From positions 186,001 through 250,000 of the forward strand of contig NC_013158.1 of assembly GCF_000023945.1 (NCBI RefSeq): DNA of 64,000 nucleotides, given 5' to 3'. The translations under genes and the position numbers were made by a program. How positions within the stretch are numbered: position 1 is the stretch's first letter; the number at the start of each line of letters is the position of its first letter. Source of the DNA: Halorhabdus utahensis DSM 12940 (GTDB taxonomy: Archaea; Halobacteriota; Halobacteria; Halobacteriales; Haloarculaceae). Positions 26,490 through 35,729 of the stretch are shown piece by piece. The notes under the pieces were generated by a model, which was not told the origin of the DNA, did no database searches, and saw only the letters and a list, made by a program, of their open reading frames with translations.

Positions 26490-26663
26490 ACCGATGGGAC
26501 TGATGTCGGACCATCCAGGAGCATTCCCCGTGACGATTAACAGGCCCCCAGCGGTCTATACCAGCCGGGAAGACTGCGTGGATCAAATCTGTATTCACCT
26601 CACGGTGCACCAGCGGGAACGGCATCGACAAGTGTTGGATGGGGGTGAGTCTCTCCTGAGAGA

Positions 26664-27233
26664 ATGATCCGGTACGTTCTCGCAATTATACTGACCACTG
26701 CGCTGCTTGGGATCGGTGTGGCTGGCGTCGATCACGCCGCAACCGTCCGGAGCGAGCAGCAGGTCGAAACACAGATTGCCAAGTTCGAATCGGCGGCGAT
26801 GTCTCTTCTCGACACTGAAGAACCAACACCATCAGGACAACAGGGAGCACGACGGATCGTTGACCTCGACTTTCCATCCGGCGGCTTTACATCGAAGGCG
26901 GTCGATACGTTTCGAATCCGTCCGAATCCAAAGGGAGTCTCTCTGCTCGAATACAGCGTCAGTGGACGAGTGACTCGAACGAGGCACGTTGGTGCCAGCG
27001 TTCGAAACCTGGGCGCCGCGAACGGGACGACAATCTTCGATGGTCACACTGGAACCGTGACGATTGCGCTCTCGCTTACAGAGGCAAGGGGCGAGCCAGA
27101 ACGCAGTTCCGAGGTATACATCGCGCTGCGAGTACTGTCAAAGGTCGCTGAAGCTAGTGGTGGAGTTCGTAATGAAAAAGCGATGTGGAGTTTGAGATGG
27201 CCAGAGGCCCGCAGTTGGAGAAGGTTCGCTTGA
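26664..27233 (+). CDS. Membrane-anchored protein (DUF7311-like)
   Basis: A 189-residue protein with a signal-anchor helix at 2-22 (RYVLAIILTTALLGIGVAGV), a coiled stretch (QQVETQIAKFESAAMSLL), then GARRIVDLDFPSGGFTSKAVDTFRI and a beta-rich domain facing outward. It resembles the short DUF7311 proteins encoded beside archaeal type IV pilus or secretion ATPases. Here no such ATPase follows. The last 35 residues (from VAEASGGVRNEKAMW) look degenerate, so the gene may have lost its original end. Confidence 0.6.
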   Translation: MIRYVLAIILTTALLGIGVAGVDHAATVRSEQQVETQIAKFESAAMSLLDTEEPTPSGQQGARRIVDLDFPSGGFTSKAVDTFRIRPNPKGVSLLEYSVSGRVTRTRHVGASVRNLGAANGTTIFDGHTGTVTIALSLTEARGEPERSSEVYIALRVLSKVAEASGGVRNEKAMWSLRWPEARSWRRFA

Positions 27234-27656
27234 AGCGATTGAGGATGCCAGTTGCACGAGGTTTTCGTCATAACGGGGTGGCCCGTAACTTTAATCTGTC
27301 GATCAATAGGGGCCAGACTGGGATGGGGCGATGTAGAGCAGGTATCACTACAATCAATTTCAGCTCTCTTCAACACCGACGGAATCACCAGAAGGGCGAC
27401 AATGCGTTGCCGTGCCGATATGAAAACGACAATGCCGTACAATCACCAGAACTGTTGGTCGATCTGGAATTGAATCTCAAAGACGCCAGCGAAGTGGCGG
27501 TCCACGATCGAATCACGGTCGATCCCACGACCCCGCATCCTGCGTGACAGAGACCGAAATTGCGATGTGTATTGTCGCTGTGACCGACCCCATTCCCAGT
27601 TGCCACGACGCCACTGGTACCGAGTGCCGAGCGTAACTTGCGTCTGTTCGTCTGGT
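27234..27656. other. Non-coding or decayed stretch
   Basis: No reading frame here has convincing haloarchaeal composition on either strand; short frames of 70-130 codons exist but have biased, non-protein-like translations. It follows the DUF7311-like gene, whose end looks degenerate, and so may be the decayed remains of downstream genes of that cluster. Confidence 0.4.
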
Positions 27657-28340
27657 CTACCTGCCGTCTTCAGCGTGAGTCTGATGTTCCGTGACGAAGG
27701 TTCCCCCAGAGAGTTGTCGACTTCTCGAAACCTCGCGCTGTTCAGTGGCGACATCGATCTGCAAAGCCCCCTTAACACCACATGTCGTCCCGGGCCCCAG
27801 TGCCTCGACATCTAGCCCCACGGCGATCGATTCCCCCGGATCGAGTGTTGCCGCCGAGCGTTCGATGTTTGCCGAATACGGGCCGAGTGAGTCGGCATAC
27901 CTCTGGTTCCCATGCGCATCAGGTTCCCCGTCGTCCGGTGAGAGAACTCTCGTCGGGTTCTTCGAGTCGTAGAAGTACGCGTTCGTTTCTGCCCCATTGC
28001 CAACCAGTGGAATGAACACGCACACTTGCTGTGTCCCCTGATTCGTGACTTCGAAGAGATCGTTCATTCGCATGTGCGAATGCAGGTTCACGCCGCGTTC
28101 GCCCGCACTCGCATCGGCCACGGCAAATACAAGTTCGCCGCCCGATTCGTCCTGACTCACGTACGTCGAATACGGTGAGTCCTCAACGGGCGAAAGATCC
28201 ATCGGCGTAGCTGCGTCGTGGGCCACCGCTACTGAGAGCCGTCGATTTGTGGACGAACTCCTAAACCCACCGGTCCCGATGGCCGCCACCGTGCCGGCAG
28301 CGAACGATCCCAACCCGATCAGAAACTTCCGTCGTTCCAT
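27657..28340 (-). CDS. Tat-exported protein (DUF1102-like)
   Basis: A 227-residue protein with a Tat signal peptide, MERRKFLIGLGSFAAGTVAAIG (twin Arg at 3-4); the ATG at 28340 is chosen for this. After cleavage near residue 30 the mature part is beta-rich (RRLSVAVAHDAATPMDLSP, ELVFAVADASAGERGVN, DLFEVTNQGTQQVCVFIPL) and resembles haloarchaeal DUF1102/TasA-like secreted proteins. Function unknown; two cysteines are present in the mature part. No lipobox, so it is secreted or bound by partners. Confidence 0.72.
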   Translation of the reverse strand: MERRKFLIGLGSFAAGTVAAIGTGGFRSSSTNRRLSVAVAHDAATPMDLSPVEDSPYSTYVSQDESGGELVFAVADASAGERGVNLHSHMRMNDLFEVTNQGTQQVCVFIPLVGNGAETNAYFYDSKNPTRVLSPDDGEPDAHGNQRYADSLGPYSANIERSAATLDPGESIAVGLDVEALGPGTTCGVKGALQIDVATEQREVSRSRQLSGGTFVTEHQTHAEDGR

Positions 28341-28758
28341 GGTACCCCCGCACACGCCCACCCCCAGACGATACGCGCCAACCGGTCACGGTGAGCGTGT
28401 GCAACTACGCATAGTGAATGCACCCTCATTGTATCATGCCACTTGAAGGCCTGGTAAGCATTGTTCGAGTGTTTTCTACAAGGAATTGAACGAGCGGTAG
28501 TATCTGCCACTATGAACTCCGGATGGACAACTTCTCATTGAACCAAATACAACTCAAGCAATGACTGCTTACTAGCGTTGAACGGTACCCGGGAGTGGAC
28601 TTCGATCACGATCCGCTCAGGCCCAGGTTCCTGACCGAGAAAATGGATGTGGTTGGCCGCGTTTCCGAGACGTATTTTCACATCACTAAGTTTTATGTGT
28701 TGACCAGAGCACTGTTTGAATGTATTGCGGGCCGCACGCAGCAAGGGGTGGGCACGAT
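28341..28758. other. Intergenic region between divergent genes
   Basis: About 420 bases without a convincing gene. A TATA-like TTTTATG near 28690 could serve the plus-strand regulator gene. The composition is more AT-rich than its surroundings. A 76-codon frame on the minus strand (28535-28765) has no recognisable features. Confidence 0.45.
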
Positions 28759-29358
28759 ATGGCAAAATCGGGGGACGGACAGAGTATCGGACGAAGTATC
28801 GGGCAGACTAACACGCCGGAGCCGCAGTTCACGCGCGACGAAGCCTTCGAAGTTCTCAGTAATCGTCGTCGCCGGTACACGCTCCATTACCTGAAACAGA
28901 ACGGTGACGACGCGACCCTAGGGGACGTCGCTGAGCAGGTTGCAGCGTGGGAAAATGGCACTACTGCAGACGTCTCTGCGTCGGAACGAAAGAGCGTCTA
29001 TACGTCCCTTCAGCAGTTTCATTTGCCGAAGCTCGATGAGAAAGGCGTTATCGAGTTCGACCAGCGGACGGGCGATATATCGCTAACGGATGCTGCCCAG
29101 GATCTGGACATCTATCTCGAAGTTGTCGACAGATACGAACTCCCCTGGAGTGCGTACTATCTCAGCGTCAGTATCCTCGGGGCCATCGTGATATCGCTCT
29201 CGTCGCTCGACATCGGCCCGTTTGCCATGCTTACGCAAGCAGGATGGTCGGCATTCCTGATCGTGGTCTTTCTGGTTTCCTCGGGCGCACACTTTCATTT
29301 GTCACGGCGGATGCGACTCGGCGTGGACGACACGCCACCGGAGGTGGCCAGCGAGTAA
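28759..29358 (+). CDS. Winged-helix membrane-anchored regulator (DUF7344-type)
   Basis: A 199-residue protein from the ATG at 28759. Residues 20-110 form the haloarchaeal DUF7344-like winged helix (RDEAFEVLSNRRRRYTLHYLKQ, then SERKSVYTSLQQFHLPKLDEKGVIEFD). Two membrane helices follow (about 135-155 and 160-180). This family is thought to hold DNA-binding regulators, often near surface-protein genes; the helices suggest membrane sensing. Its neighbour is the Tat-exported protein, divergently encoded across a 418-base gap. Confidence 0.78.
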   Translation: MAKSGDGQSIGRSIGQTNTPEPQFTRDEAFEVLSNRRRRYTLHYLKQNGDDATLGDVAEQVAAWENGTTADVSASERKSVYTSLQQFHLPKLDEKGVIEFDQRTGDISLTDAAQDLDIYLEVVDRYELPWSAYYLSVSILGAIVISLSSLDIGPFAMLTQAGWSAFLIVVFLVSSGAHFHLSRRMRLGVDDTPPEVASE

Positions 29359-29432
29359 TGGAGGCGTTACCGCTGCTCCATTCGGGGGATCACTGTGATA
29401 TGGCGCTCGCTCGGATCGGCCTTGAGTGACTT

Positions 29433-29690
29433 TCAAAATACATGCACTCCACGGAAGCGATTCCGGGCCGCATCCGGACAGAGGTTTCCTGACGCGAGCT
29501 TCATCGCGACGACGATATCTCCGCGCTGTATTTCGCTCTCGGCCAGCCTTGCACCGACTGCGCGCTCGTTGTCGTACATCTGGGCGGTGTCGACGAACCG
29601 ATACCCGGCATCGAGTGCCGTCCGCACTGCACGGCGACACGCCGCCGGATCAGTCGGCGTCCCGAGTCCGATTTCCGGCAGCCGTTCCAT
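29433..29690 (-). pseudogene. Aldo/keto reductase, N-terminal remnant
   Basis: From the ATG at 29690 the frame reads MERLPEIGLGTPTDPAACRRAV and then ALDAGYRFVDTAQMYDNERAVG, the first strands of an aldo/keto reductase with the catalytic Asp and Tyr, and IVVAMKL with the expected Lys. Homology stops at about residue 65, the frame ends at residue 85, and the rest of the roughly 270-residue barrel is missing. It is a truncated relic between two intact plus-strand genes. Confidence 0.8.
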
Positions 29691-29795
29691 AGAATCAGTC
29701 GGACTGGCAACGGGGTAAGCCGTTTGCCGCCCCGGCGGGAAAGCGGTCGGCCACTCGTTCCGCAAGCCTTTACGTTCCGGTCACGATCACGGAGT

Positions 29796-30410
29796 GTGGA
29801 CCCTGATACTGTTCGCCGAGAATGGGCCGACCGCTCCGGCGAGTACTCCCCCGAATACTACGCACACTACGGCCCGAACGAGACGAGCGAGGCGATCCGG
29901 GAGACGCTCGATCAGTATCTCACATCGGACGCGTCGATCCTCGAACTCGGCTGCAGTTCGGGGCGACACCTCGCTCACCTGCTAAAACACGGATACGAGG
30001 ATGTGACTGGAATCGAAGTCAACGACGATGCGTTCGACGTGATGGCAGAGACGTATCCCGAACTCGCGAGGCAAGGTACGTTCTATCATGACACGATCGA
30101 AGCGGTCATCGAGGACTTCGCTGACGGGCAGTTCGATGCCGTATTCGCGGTCGAGACGCTCCAGCACATCCACCCGGAATCTGTATGGGTTTTCGACGAA
30201 CTGGCCAGGGTCACTGACGACCTGCTCATCACCGTCGAAAACGAAGTGGATGGGGAAGGTAGCTCCGAACCGGAGGTCACGTACGTCTCCGAGGACATCC
30301 CGCTGTATCACCGTGATTGGAATCAAATATTCACCGGCCGTGGACTCGTCGAAGTCGACGCTGTCGCTGGCGAACGTGACACCCGCCGGACGTTTCGGGT
30401 CGACGGATAG
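29796..30410 (+). CDS. SAM-dependent class I methyltransferase
   Basis: A 204-residue methyltransferase; GTG 29796 is chosen as the longer frame codes improbable Arg-rich sequence. Motif I is SILELGCSSGRHLAHLLKHG (SAM glycine loop), followed by VTGIEVNDDAF, and a post-motif FDAVFAVETLQHIHPES. The closest general shape is the UbiE/SAM small-molecule group. The C-terminal half (YVSEDIPLYHRDWNQIFTGRGL) may define the acceptor, but the substrate is not recognisable. Its neighbours give no pathway hint. Confidence 0.85.
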   Translation: MDPDTVRREWADRSGEYSPEYYAHYGPNETSEAIRETLDQYLTSDASILELGCSSGRHLAHLLKHGYEDVTGIEVNDDAFDVMAETYPELARQGTFYHDTIEAVIEDFADGQFDAVFAVETLQHIHPESVWVFDELARVTDDLLITVENEVDGEGSSEPEVTYVSEDIPLYHRDWNQIFTGRGLVEVDAVAGERDTRRTFRVDG

Positions 30411-30459
30411 CTGTCGAGTCGAAGCGTAGATTTACACGCCTGGCACTCGCTCGGTCGGC

Positions 30460-31656
30460 ATGGACCACACGACGTCACCGGCTGAATATCTCGCCCCGTC
30501 AGCACTCCCCGCCCAGCCAGCGCTGCCTGATCCACTGGTCACATTCGGCGGTGGGGACGTCGAGACAGTCACGGATTGGAAACAGCACCGACGGCCGGAG
30601 ATCCGACGGGCGTTCGAACACTACGTCTATGGATACGCGCCGGCCCGACCGTCGATCGACATTGAGACGAAACAGACAACAACGGTACTCGACGGACGGG
30701 CGACGCTCACGGAACGGACGATCCACATAGCCGAGCTCCCTGCGGACGCACCGTCGATCGACCTGGCCGTGTTCACGCCGGCCACACGGGATACTGCGCC
30801 GGTGTTTCTGGGTCTGAACAACACCGGGAATCACGGGGTGATCGATGATTCTGCGGTGACGATCACCGATACGGCCGCCGAATCTGGGCTCGAGGATCGC
30901 GGTGTGGCGAGTGAGTACTGGTGTCTCGAGCAGCTGATCGACCGCGGGTACGGCCTTGCCACGTTTCACCCGGCAGATATCGACCCGGATCGTGATGACC
31001 CGACGGATGGCATTCGACAGTACTACGATGACCTTCCTGTGCCGTCCGTGGCTCATTGGGGGACGATCGCGACGTGGGCTTGGGGACTCCAGCGTGGCGT
31101 CGATGCGCTGTCCGAGGATCGAACGGTCGAGACAGACGGGATCGCGGTCATCGGCCACTCGCGATTGGGTAAAGCCGCACTCCTTGCTGGCGCTCTCGAC
31201 GAACGCATCGATCTGGTGGTTCCGCATCAGTCGGGGACCGGCGGGGTCACGCCGGCCCGCGATAACGACCAGGAGACGATCGCAGCGATAACCGAGGCGT
31301 TCCCACACTGGTTCAACGACGTCTTTCCGGCCTTCGGGGGGCGGCCGGAACGCCTGCCGGTCGACCAGCATCTGTTGGTTTCGCTCGTGGCCCCTCGACC
31401 ACTCATGGATACGGAAGGGGCGCGGGATTACTGGACGAATCCGGGGCGTGCGCTCGACTCGGTTCGGGCGGCCGATCCCGTCTACGAGCTACACGGAGAG
31501 ACCGGAATCGTCAACGACGGACTCCGCTCTGGGGATGACGCTATCACGCCAGAAACGGTGGGCCGACTCCTGCAGTATCGACGGGAGACGGCCCATACCC
31601 TGAACCGAGGCTACTGGGACGCTATTCTGGACTTCGCAGACATCCACCTCTCGTAG
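30460..31656 (+). CDS. CE15-like glucuronoyl esterase family hydrolase
   Basis: A 398-residue alpha/beta hydrolase. The nucleophile elbow is AVIGHSRLGKAALLAGALD, the GxSRxGK motif of carbohydrate esterase family 15, and the later VVPHQSGTGG, HWFNDVFPAF and DQHLLVSLVAPRPLMDTE (catalytic His) follow CE15 order. Such enzymes cleave the ester between lignin alcohols and 4-O-methyl-glucuronic acid of xylan. There is no signal peptide, so it acts inside the cell or on imported fragments, which is unusual for a lignocellulose esterase. A specific substrate is inferred, not shown. Confidence 0.78.
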   Translation: MDHTTSPAEYLAPSALPAQPALPDPLVTFGGGDVETVTDWKQHRRPEIRRAFEHYVYGYAPARPSIDIETKQTTTVLDGRATLTERTIHIAELPADAPSIDLAVFTPATRDTAPVFLGLNNTGNHGVIDDSAVTITDTAAESGLEDRGVASEYWCLEQLIDRGYGLATFHPADIDPDRDDPTDGIRQYYDDLPVPSVAHWGTIATWAWGLQRGVDALSEDRTVETDGIAVIGHSRLGKAALLAGALDERIDLVVPHQSGTGGVTPARDNDQETIAAITEAFPHWFNDVFPAFGGRPERLPVDQHLLVSLVAPRPLMDTEGARDYWTNPGRALDSVRAADPVYELHGETGIVNDGLRSGDDAITPETVGRLLQYRRETAHTLNRGYWDAILDFADIHLS

Positions 31657-31691
31657 TCACCCCTGGCCGAAACGAAAAGCCGATTCGACCG

Positions 31692-32417
31692 TTATTCTTC
31701 GGCCGAGCCGCTGTTGTCGCCGAGACCACCCTCAGCGTATTCTTTGGCGGCGAAGCCAACGGCGACGCCGACAGCGAGGGCGATCGCGGCCGTGATGCCA
31801 AGACCGATCGCCGAGGCGACACCATCGACGACGAGATAGACGATCTCGAGGTTCATGCCGAGCATGTCGAGCCCGATGACGGCGACGACGAAGTAGACGA
31901 TCGCTTTCACGCCGGCGGTGACCCACGGGCCGTACTCACTCTGCTGAACGGCCTCGGAGCCGGCAGCCTGTCGGCCGGCGTACTCGGCGAAGACGACACC
32001 GAACATGATGATGGCGGCGCCCGCGAGAGCCCGCGGAAGGTAGACGACCAGCGTCTGGACCCACTGTTCGAGGATGGCAAAGCCGACGAACCTGATCGCG
32101 ACCAACAGTGCGAACAGAACGACGTAATACTTCACGACGAGACCGACAGCACCGGCAAACGACCCGTCCTCACCCAGCAGTGGGGCAATGGGCGAGTCGG
32201 CGAACCACTCGTCGAGTCCGGCCCGACCCACCAACTCATGGGCGATAGAGCCGATTCGGCGACCCAGGAACACGCCGACGAGAAGGATCACCAGTGCACC
32301 GACGATGCCCGGGAGTTCCGCGATGAATGATTTGATTGCCGATTCCCATGACGCCACGAAGCTATCGACGAACAACGGGGCAGTCACGAACTGATCGAAT
32401 GAGCCAGTTGCTACCAT
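31692..32417 (-). CDS. MscS-like/conserved TM-helix membrane protein
   Basis: A 241-residue protein with four to five hydrophobic helices (about 32-50, 90-112, 120-145, 165-185, 195-225). The repeated segments LPGIVGALVILLVGVFLGRRIG and LPRALAGAAIIMFGVVFAEYAG match the conserved TM-helix family related to mechanosensitive channels; the C-terminal AIALAVGVAVGFAAKEYAEGGLG is similar to the MscS pore helix. It lacks the cytoplasmic MscS vestibule. It may help osmotic adjustment. A TATA box at about 32450 serves it. Confidence 0.75.
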   Translation of the reverse strand: MVATGSFDQFVTAPLFVDSFVASWESAIKSFIAELPGIVGALVILLVGVFLGRRIGSIAHELVGRAGLDEWFADSPIAPLLGEDGSFAGAVGLVVKYYVVLFALLVAIRFVGFAILEQWVQTLVVYLPRALAGAAIIMFGVVFAEYAGRQAAGSEAVQQSEYGPWVTAGVKAIVYFVVAVIGLDMLGMNLEIVYLVVDGVASAIGLGITAAIALAVGVAVGFAAKEYAEGGLGDNSGSAEE

Positions 32418-32449
32418 ACGGGAAACATCGCCAAGCGGGAGCTATTAAG

Positions 32450-32457
32450 CTTTTATA
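32450..32457 (-). promoter_or_regulatory. TATA box for the MscS-like gene
   Basis: TATAAAAG on the minus strand about 36 bases before the ATG at 32417, in a strongly AT-rich promoter segment. Confidence 0.6.
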
Positions 32458-32490
32458 GTTATACGTTGCAAACAACGTCGTATTGACAGG

Positions 32491-33513
32491 TCACGGGTCG
32501 GCCGAGAACCCGATCGTCTCGCTGAGGAAGTGCTTGATTGCGGCCGGTCCGGCCTGCTGAGTGACAGACTGTCCCGGATCTGCCTCGCCCGCCTCGAAGT
32601 GAGTCCGAACGGTCACAGACTGCGCCGGTCGTGGGGTCGTCGTCAGTCGATCCATCGCCGAGCGCTCGCTGTCCGCGCCGAAGACGTGGCCCAGGTCTAC
32701 CAGCGCGTGGACAGTAACGTCGACTCCTGCTTGATGGAGCGCATCAGCGAACAGTTCCGTCTGCTCGAACGGAACGACGTCGTCGGCCTCGCCGTGCATC
32801 ACGAGGAATGGCGGTGTCGTCTCCGAGACGTGTGTGATCGGACTCCCTAGCCGTGCTTTCTCGGGGTTTTCGGAGACGGTGTCGCCAAGCAAGAGTGATT
32901 CGAGGCCGTCACCGCCGAGTTCGCGGAGGTCGCTGATGCCGTACCAGTCGACGACGGCCTGCACGCGCCCCGAGTGGTCGGGAGCGACGGCTTTCTCGAC
33001 GTGGTCGGGCGAATACACCTCGCCAGCCAGATCCGAGATGTCTTCGAGCGTGCCGGCGAGGGCCGCCAGATGGCCACCGGCGGAAGCCCCCCAGACGGCC
33101 ACATCGGCTGCATTGTACCCGTACTGATCGGCGTTAGCGCGCAGCCATCGGATGGCAGCCTTGACGTCGACGATCTGGGCTGGGAAAATGTCCCGCGGCG
33201 TCGGGTTGTCGGGCGCGGGATCGAACGGTGAGTCGTCCGGGATGGGTGCCAATCGGTAGCTCACACTCGCGAACGCGACCCCCCACTCGGCGGCATATCG
33301 TTCCAGGTCGGGGGCGTTCGCACGCGTCGCGTAGGCCCACCCGCCGCCGTGGACGTAGACGACGAGCGGGGGGTCCTCGGTTTCGGGGATAAACAGGTCG
33401 AGTTGCATGTCTCCGGCGTCGCGTTCCGCATAGGTGACGCCCTGGAACCGTTCGACGCTCATGGCCCGGTCGGTCGTTGTCTCCTCGGCCGAGTCGCTGT
33501 CGGATCGAGACAT
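32491..33513 (-). CDS. Alpha/beta hydrolase, BD-FAE/HSL-type esterase
   Basis: A 340-residue esterase from the ATG at 33513. The oxyanion motif is VVYVHGGGWAYATRAN and the nucleophile elbow VWGASAGGHLAALAG; the acid and base lie in PPFLVMHGEADDVVPFEQ and LVDLGHVFG. The order fits hormone-sensitive-lipase/feruloyl-esterase type (BD-FAE) carboxylesterases acting on short acyl or hydroxycinnamoyl esters. It has no signal peptide. With the CE15-like gene 0.8 kb away, use in plant-polymer ester cleavage is possible but inferred. Confidence 0.87.
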   Translation of the reverse strand: MSRSDSDSAEETTTDRAMSVERFQGVTYAERDAGDMQLDLFIPETEDPPLVVYVHGGGWAYATRANAPDLERYAAEWGVAFASVSYRLAPIPDDSPFDPAPDNPTPRDIFPAQIVDVKAAIRWLRANADQYGYNAADVAVWGASAGGHLAALAGTLEDISDLAGEVYSPDHVEKAVAPDHSGRVQAVVDWYGISDLRELGGDGLESLLLGDTVSENPEKARLGSPITHVSETTPPFLVMHGEADDVVPFEQTELFADALHQAGVDVTVHALVDLGHVFGADSERSAMDRLTTTPRPAQSVTVRTHFEAGEADPGQSVTQQAGPAAIKHFLSETIGFSADP

Positions 33514-33580
33514 TCGTAACCGAGATCGACCACTCGAAACTTGTAGTTCGTGGTTCGAATTGTCGGGTCCTCCGGCCGCG

Positions 33581-34213
33581 TTACAGCACGCCCTCGCCTT
33601 CGAGAACGTCCTGAAGTTCGCCCATCGACTCCACGACGACGTCACAGGCGGGTTCGACGGCGGGTTTGGGATCGAATCCCACCGCAAGGCCAGCGACTTC
33701 GAGCATCGGCAGGTCGTTCGCGCCGTCACCGACGGCGACGGTCTGGTCCATCGAAACGTCGCGCTGGGCTGCGAAGTCCGCGAGGGCATCGTCTTTCGTC
33801 CCCTCGATCAGTGGCCCCTCGACCGCGCCCGTGAGTTCATCGTCCGCCACCGGCAACCGGTTCGAGACGATCGTGTCGACGGTGACATCGTCGTGCTCCA
33901 GTGCGGCAGCCACGCCGCGCTCGAAGCCGCCCGTAAATATCGCGACCGTCACGCCAGCCACCCGGAGTGCTTCGATCACGTCGGCCGCGCCCGGACGAAG
34001 ATGGACCTGTTCGAAGGCCGCCTGTACGCGGTCGTCGTCGAGTCCCTCCAGCAACGCACAGCGTTCCCGGAGGCTCTCGGCGTATTCGATCTCGCCGCGC
34101 ATGGCCCGCTGGGTTATCTCGTCCATGCGCTCGGTGACGCCACACTGTTCGGCGAGGAAGGTGGTCATCTCGTCAGACGACAGCGTTCCGTCGAAGTCGA
34201 AAGCGACGATCAT
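33581..34213 (-). CDS. serB: Phosphoserine phosphatase
   Basis: A 210-residue HAD phosphatase starting at ATG 34213 (GTG 34219 is an alternative). Motif I is VAFDFDGTLSSDEM, the substrate helix is RMDEITQRAMRGEIEYAESLRER, motif II is VAIFTGGFERG, Lys in EGTKDD, and motif IV VAVGDGANDLPMLEVAGLAVGF. This arrangement is diagnostic of SerB, which removes phosphate from phosphoserine in the last step of serine synthesis. It is about 67 bases before the esterase gene, likely its own unit. Confidence 0.92.
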   Translation of the reverse strand: MIVAFDFDGTLSSDEMTTFLAEQCGVTERMDEITQRAMRGEIEYAESLRERCALLEGLDDDRVQAAFEQVHLRPGAADVIEALRVAGVTVAIFTGGFERGVAAALEHDDVTVDTIVSNRLPVADDELTGAVEGPLIEGTKDDALADFAAQRDVSMDQTVAVGDGANDLPMLEVAGLAVGFDPKPAVEPACDVVVESMGELQDVLEGEGVL

Positions 34214-34318
34214 GCTCACCGATTGGCGAGCCCCGTTTTCAAAGCTCCCGGTTCGGACCGGCGAGCCGTTTGTCGCCGTCCGGACATCGCTTCAGGGCCA
34301 CTCCGGCGAACTGTCCAA

Positions 34319-35560
34319 TCAAGCCGGACGGAGCGCCTCGCGGCCGTGACGGGAGGCGAGGATGCTCGTGAACGTCGCCACGCCCGAGAGTGCGGCCGCA
34401 CCGCCGAGGAAGAACACCCACTCGATGCCGGCCGCTCCCATCAACCACCCGCCGACCAGTGGGGCGAGAACGCTGCCTGGCTTCCAGACCAGCGAGCGAA
34501 TGCCGAAACTGCTTGCGATCCCCTCGCCCTTGCCCTCGTCGGCGAACAACGCCATGCTGGCGGGTTCGCGGAACCCGTCCGCGATCCCGATGAGTCCGTT
34601 GAGGACGATTGCCGCGAGCACGGCACCGGTGACCGTCCCGGCGATCGGGACCGACACGCGAAACAAGCCTTCAGCCCCGGTTATGAAGGGGAATGCGATG
34701 CCAAACAGTCCGTACGCACTGCCGCCGGCAATGATGAACGGCTCGCGCCCCCACCGGTCTGAGAGTCGACCGGTATAAGGTTGGGAAAGCATGTTCGTGA
34801 ACTTCTCCGCCGCCACGACCACGCCGGTCACGCCCGCCCCGTACGCGAGGCCGCCCTGGGCCGCGTTGAGTCCGACGAAAATCGGCACCCATTTGCGGAC
34901 GAGCGTGACTGCGACCGCGTACTGCGCCCGGAAGGTAACCATCGTCAGGATCCGCCGGTTGATCGCCAGGTCGGTAAACGCGAATCCTTCGACAGTCGTC
35001 TCGTCGGCGTCGACGAACCGCCAGATACCGACCGCCGCGACGGCAAGTAGCGTGGCCACGAGCAGGAACAGGACGTCGAATCCGGTGACCTCGTAGAGGA
35101 TGCCCCCGCCGATCGGGGCCACGATACCGGCCGCCATACGGAAAGCGTTGTACTTCCCGATGTAGTTCGCGCGGCTGTCGGCCGGCGCGAGATCGCCGAT
35201 CAGGGCGAGCCCCAACAGACCGACGCCGGTCATGCCGAGCCCCTGCAAGAAGCGCGCGCCGAGAAAGCCCTCGATCGACGAGATCACGGCGAACGTGAGG
35301 TAGGCGAGGACGCTGAGAGCGAGACCGATCAACAATACTGTCTTTTTGCTGTAGCGATCACCGGCCCAGGCGATCGGGACGATACCGACCGTCCGGGCGA
35401 GTTCCAGGGCCGTGACGAACACGCCGATGGTGAGGCCGGTCGCCCCGAGCGCCTCGATAAAATCCGGCAGCAAGGTCAGTACCGACATGAACCCGAAGCT
35501 GCCAGCAAACCGCATCACGTACAGCGAGGAGAACTGCAACTCGTCGTTCGACAGTGCCAT
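34319..35560 (-). CDS. Major facilitator superfamily transporter
   Basis: A 413-residue carrier with 12 predicted membrane helices. The MFS signature after helix 2 is WAGDRYSKKTVLLIG (G-x3-D-R/K-x-G-[RK] type), repeated in half two as YTGRLSDRWGREPFIIAGG. A central loop (VDADETTVEGFAFTDL) is short and acidic. It most resembles drug/metabolite exporters of the DHA1 type. The substrate is not deducible; no regulator gene adjoins it. Confidence 0.9.
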   Translation of the reverse strand: MALSNDELQFSSLYVMRFAGSFGFMSVLTLLPDFIEALGATGLTIGVFVTALELARTVGIVPIAWAGDRYSKKTVLLIGLALSVLAYLTFAVISSIEGFLGARFLQGLGMTGVGLLGLALIGDLAPADSRANYIGKYNAFRMAAGIVAPIGGGILYEVTGFDVLFLLVATLLAVAAVGIWRFVDADETTVEGFAFTDLAINRRILTMVTFRAQYAVAVTLVRKWVPIFVGLNAAQGGLAYGAGVTGVVVAAEKFTNMLSQPYTGRLSDRWGREPFIIAGGSAYGLFGIAFPFITGAEGLFRVSVPIAGTVTGAVLAAIVLNGLIGIADGFREPASMALFADEGKGEGIASSFGIRSLVWKPGSVLAPLVGGWLMGAAGIEWVFFLGGAAALSGVATFTSILASRHGREALRPA

Positions 35561-35729
35561 GTCACTCGCGGATCGACGGCTTCCGGAAATACGACTTTCG
35601 AAATGCCAGCCTACCGCTTGGTGGCTCCGCCCCCGTCGAAAGCGAGCACACCCGTCGAGATTCTCGATCGGCTGATCGGGTGGTCGTCCGGTCGCAAGGA
35701 CTTTGGACGCGCCGGGTGGACCGTTCGGT

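Noticed and set aside
27185-27547. 120-codon frame after the DUF7311-like gene
   Set aside because: No family likeness, mixed composition, overlaps the preceding gene; treated as part of a decayed region.
33434-34762. 442-codon plus-strand frame across serB and the MFS gene
   Set aside because: The two minus-strand genes are complete and recognisable; this frame is a shadow with a His/Arg-rich composition.
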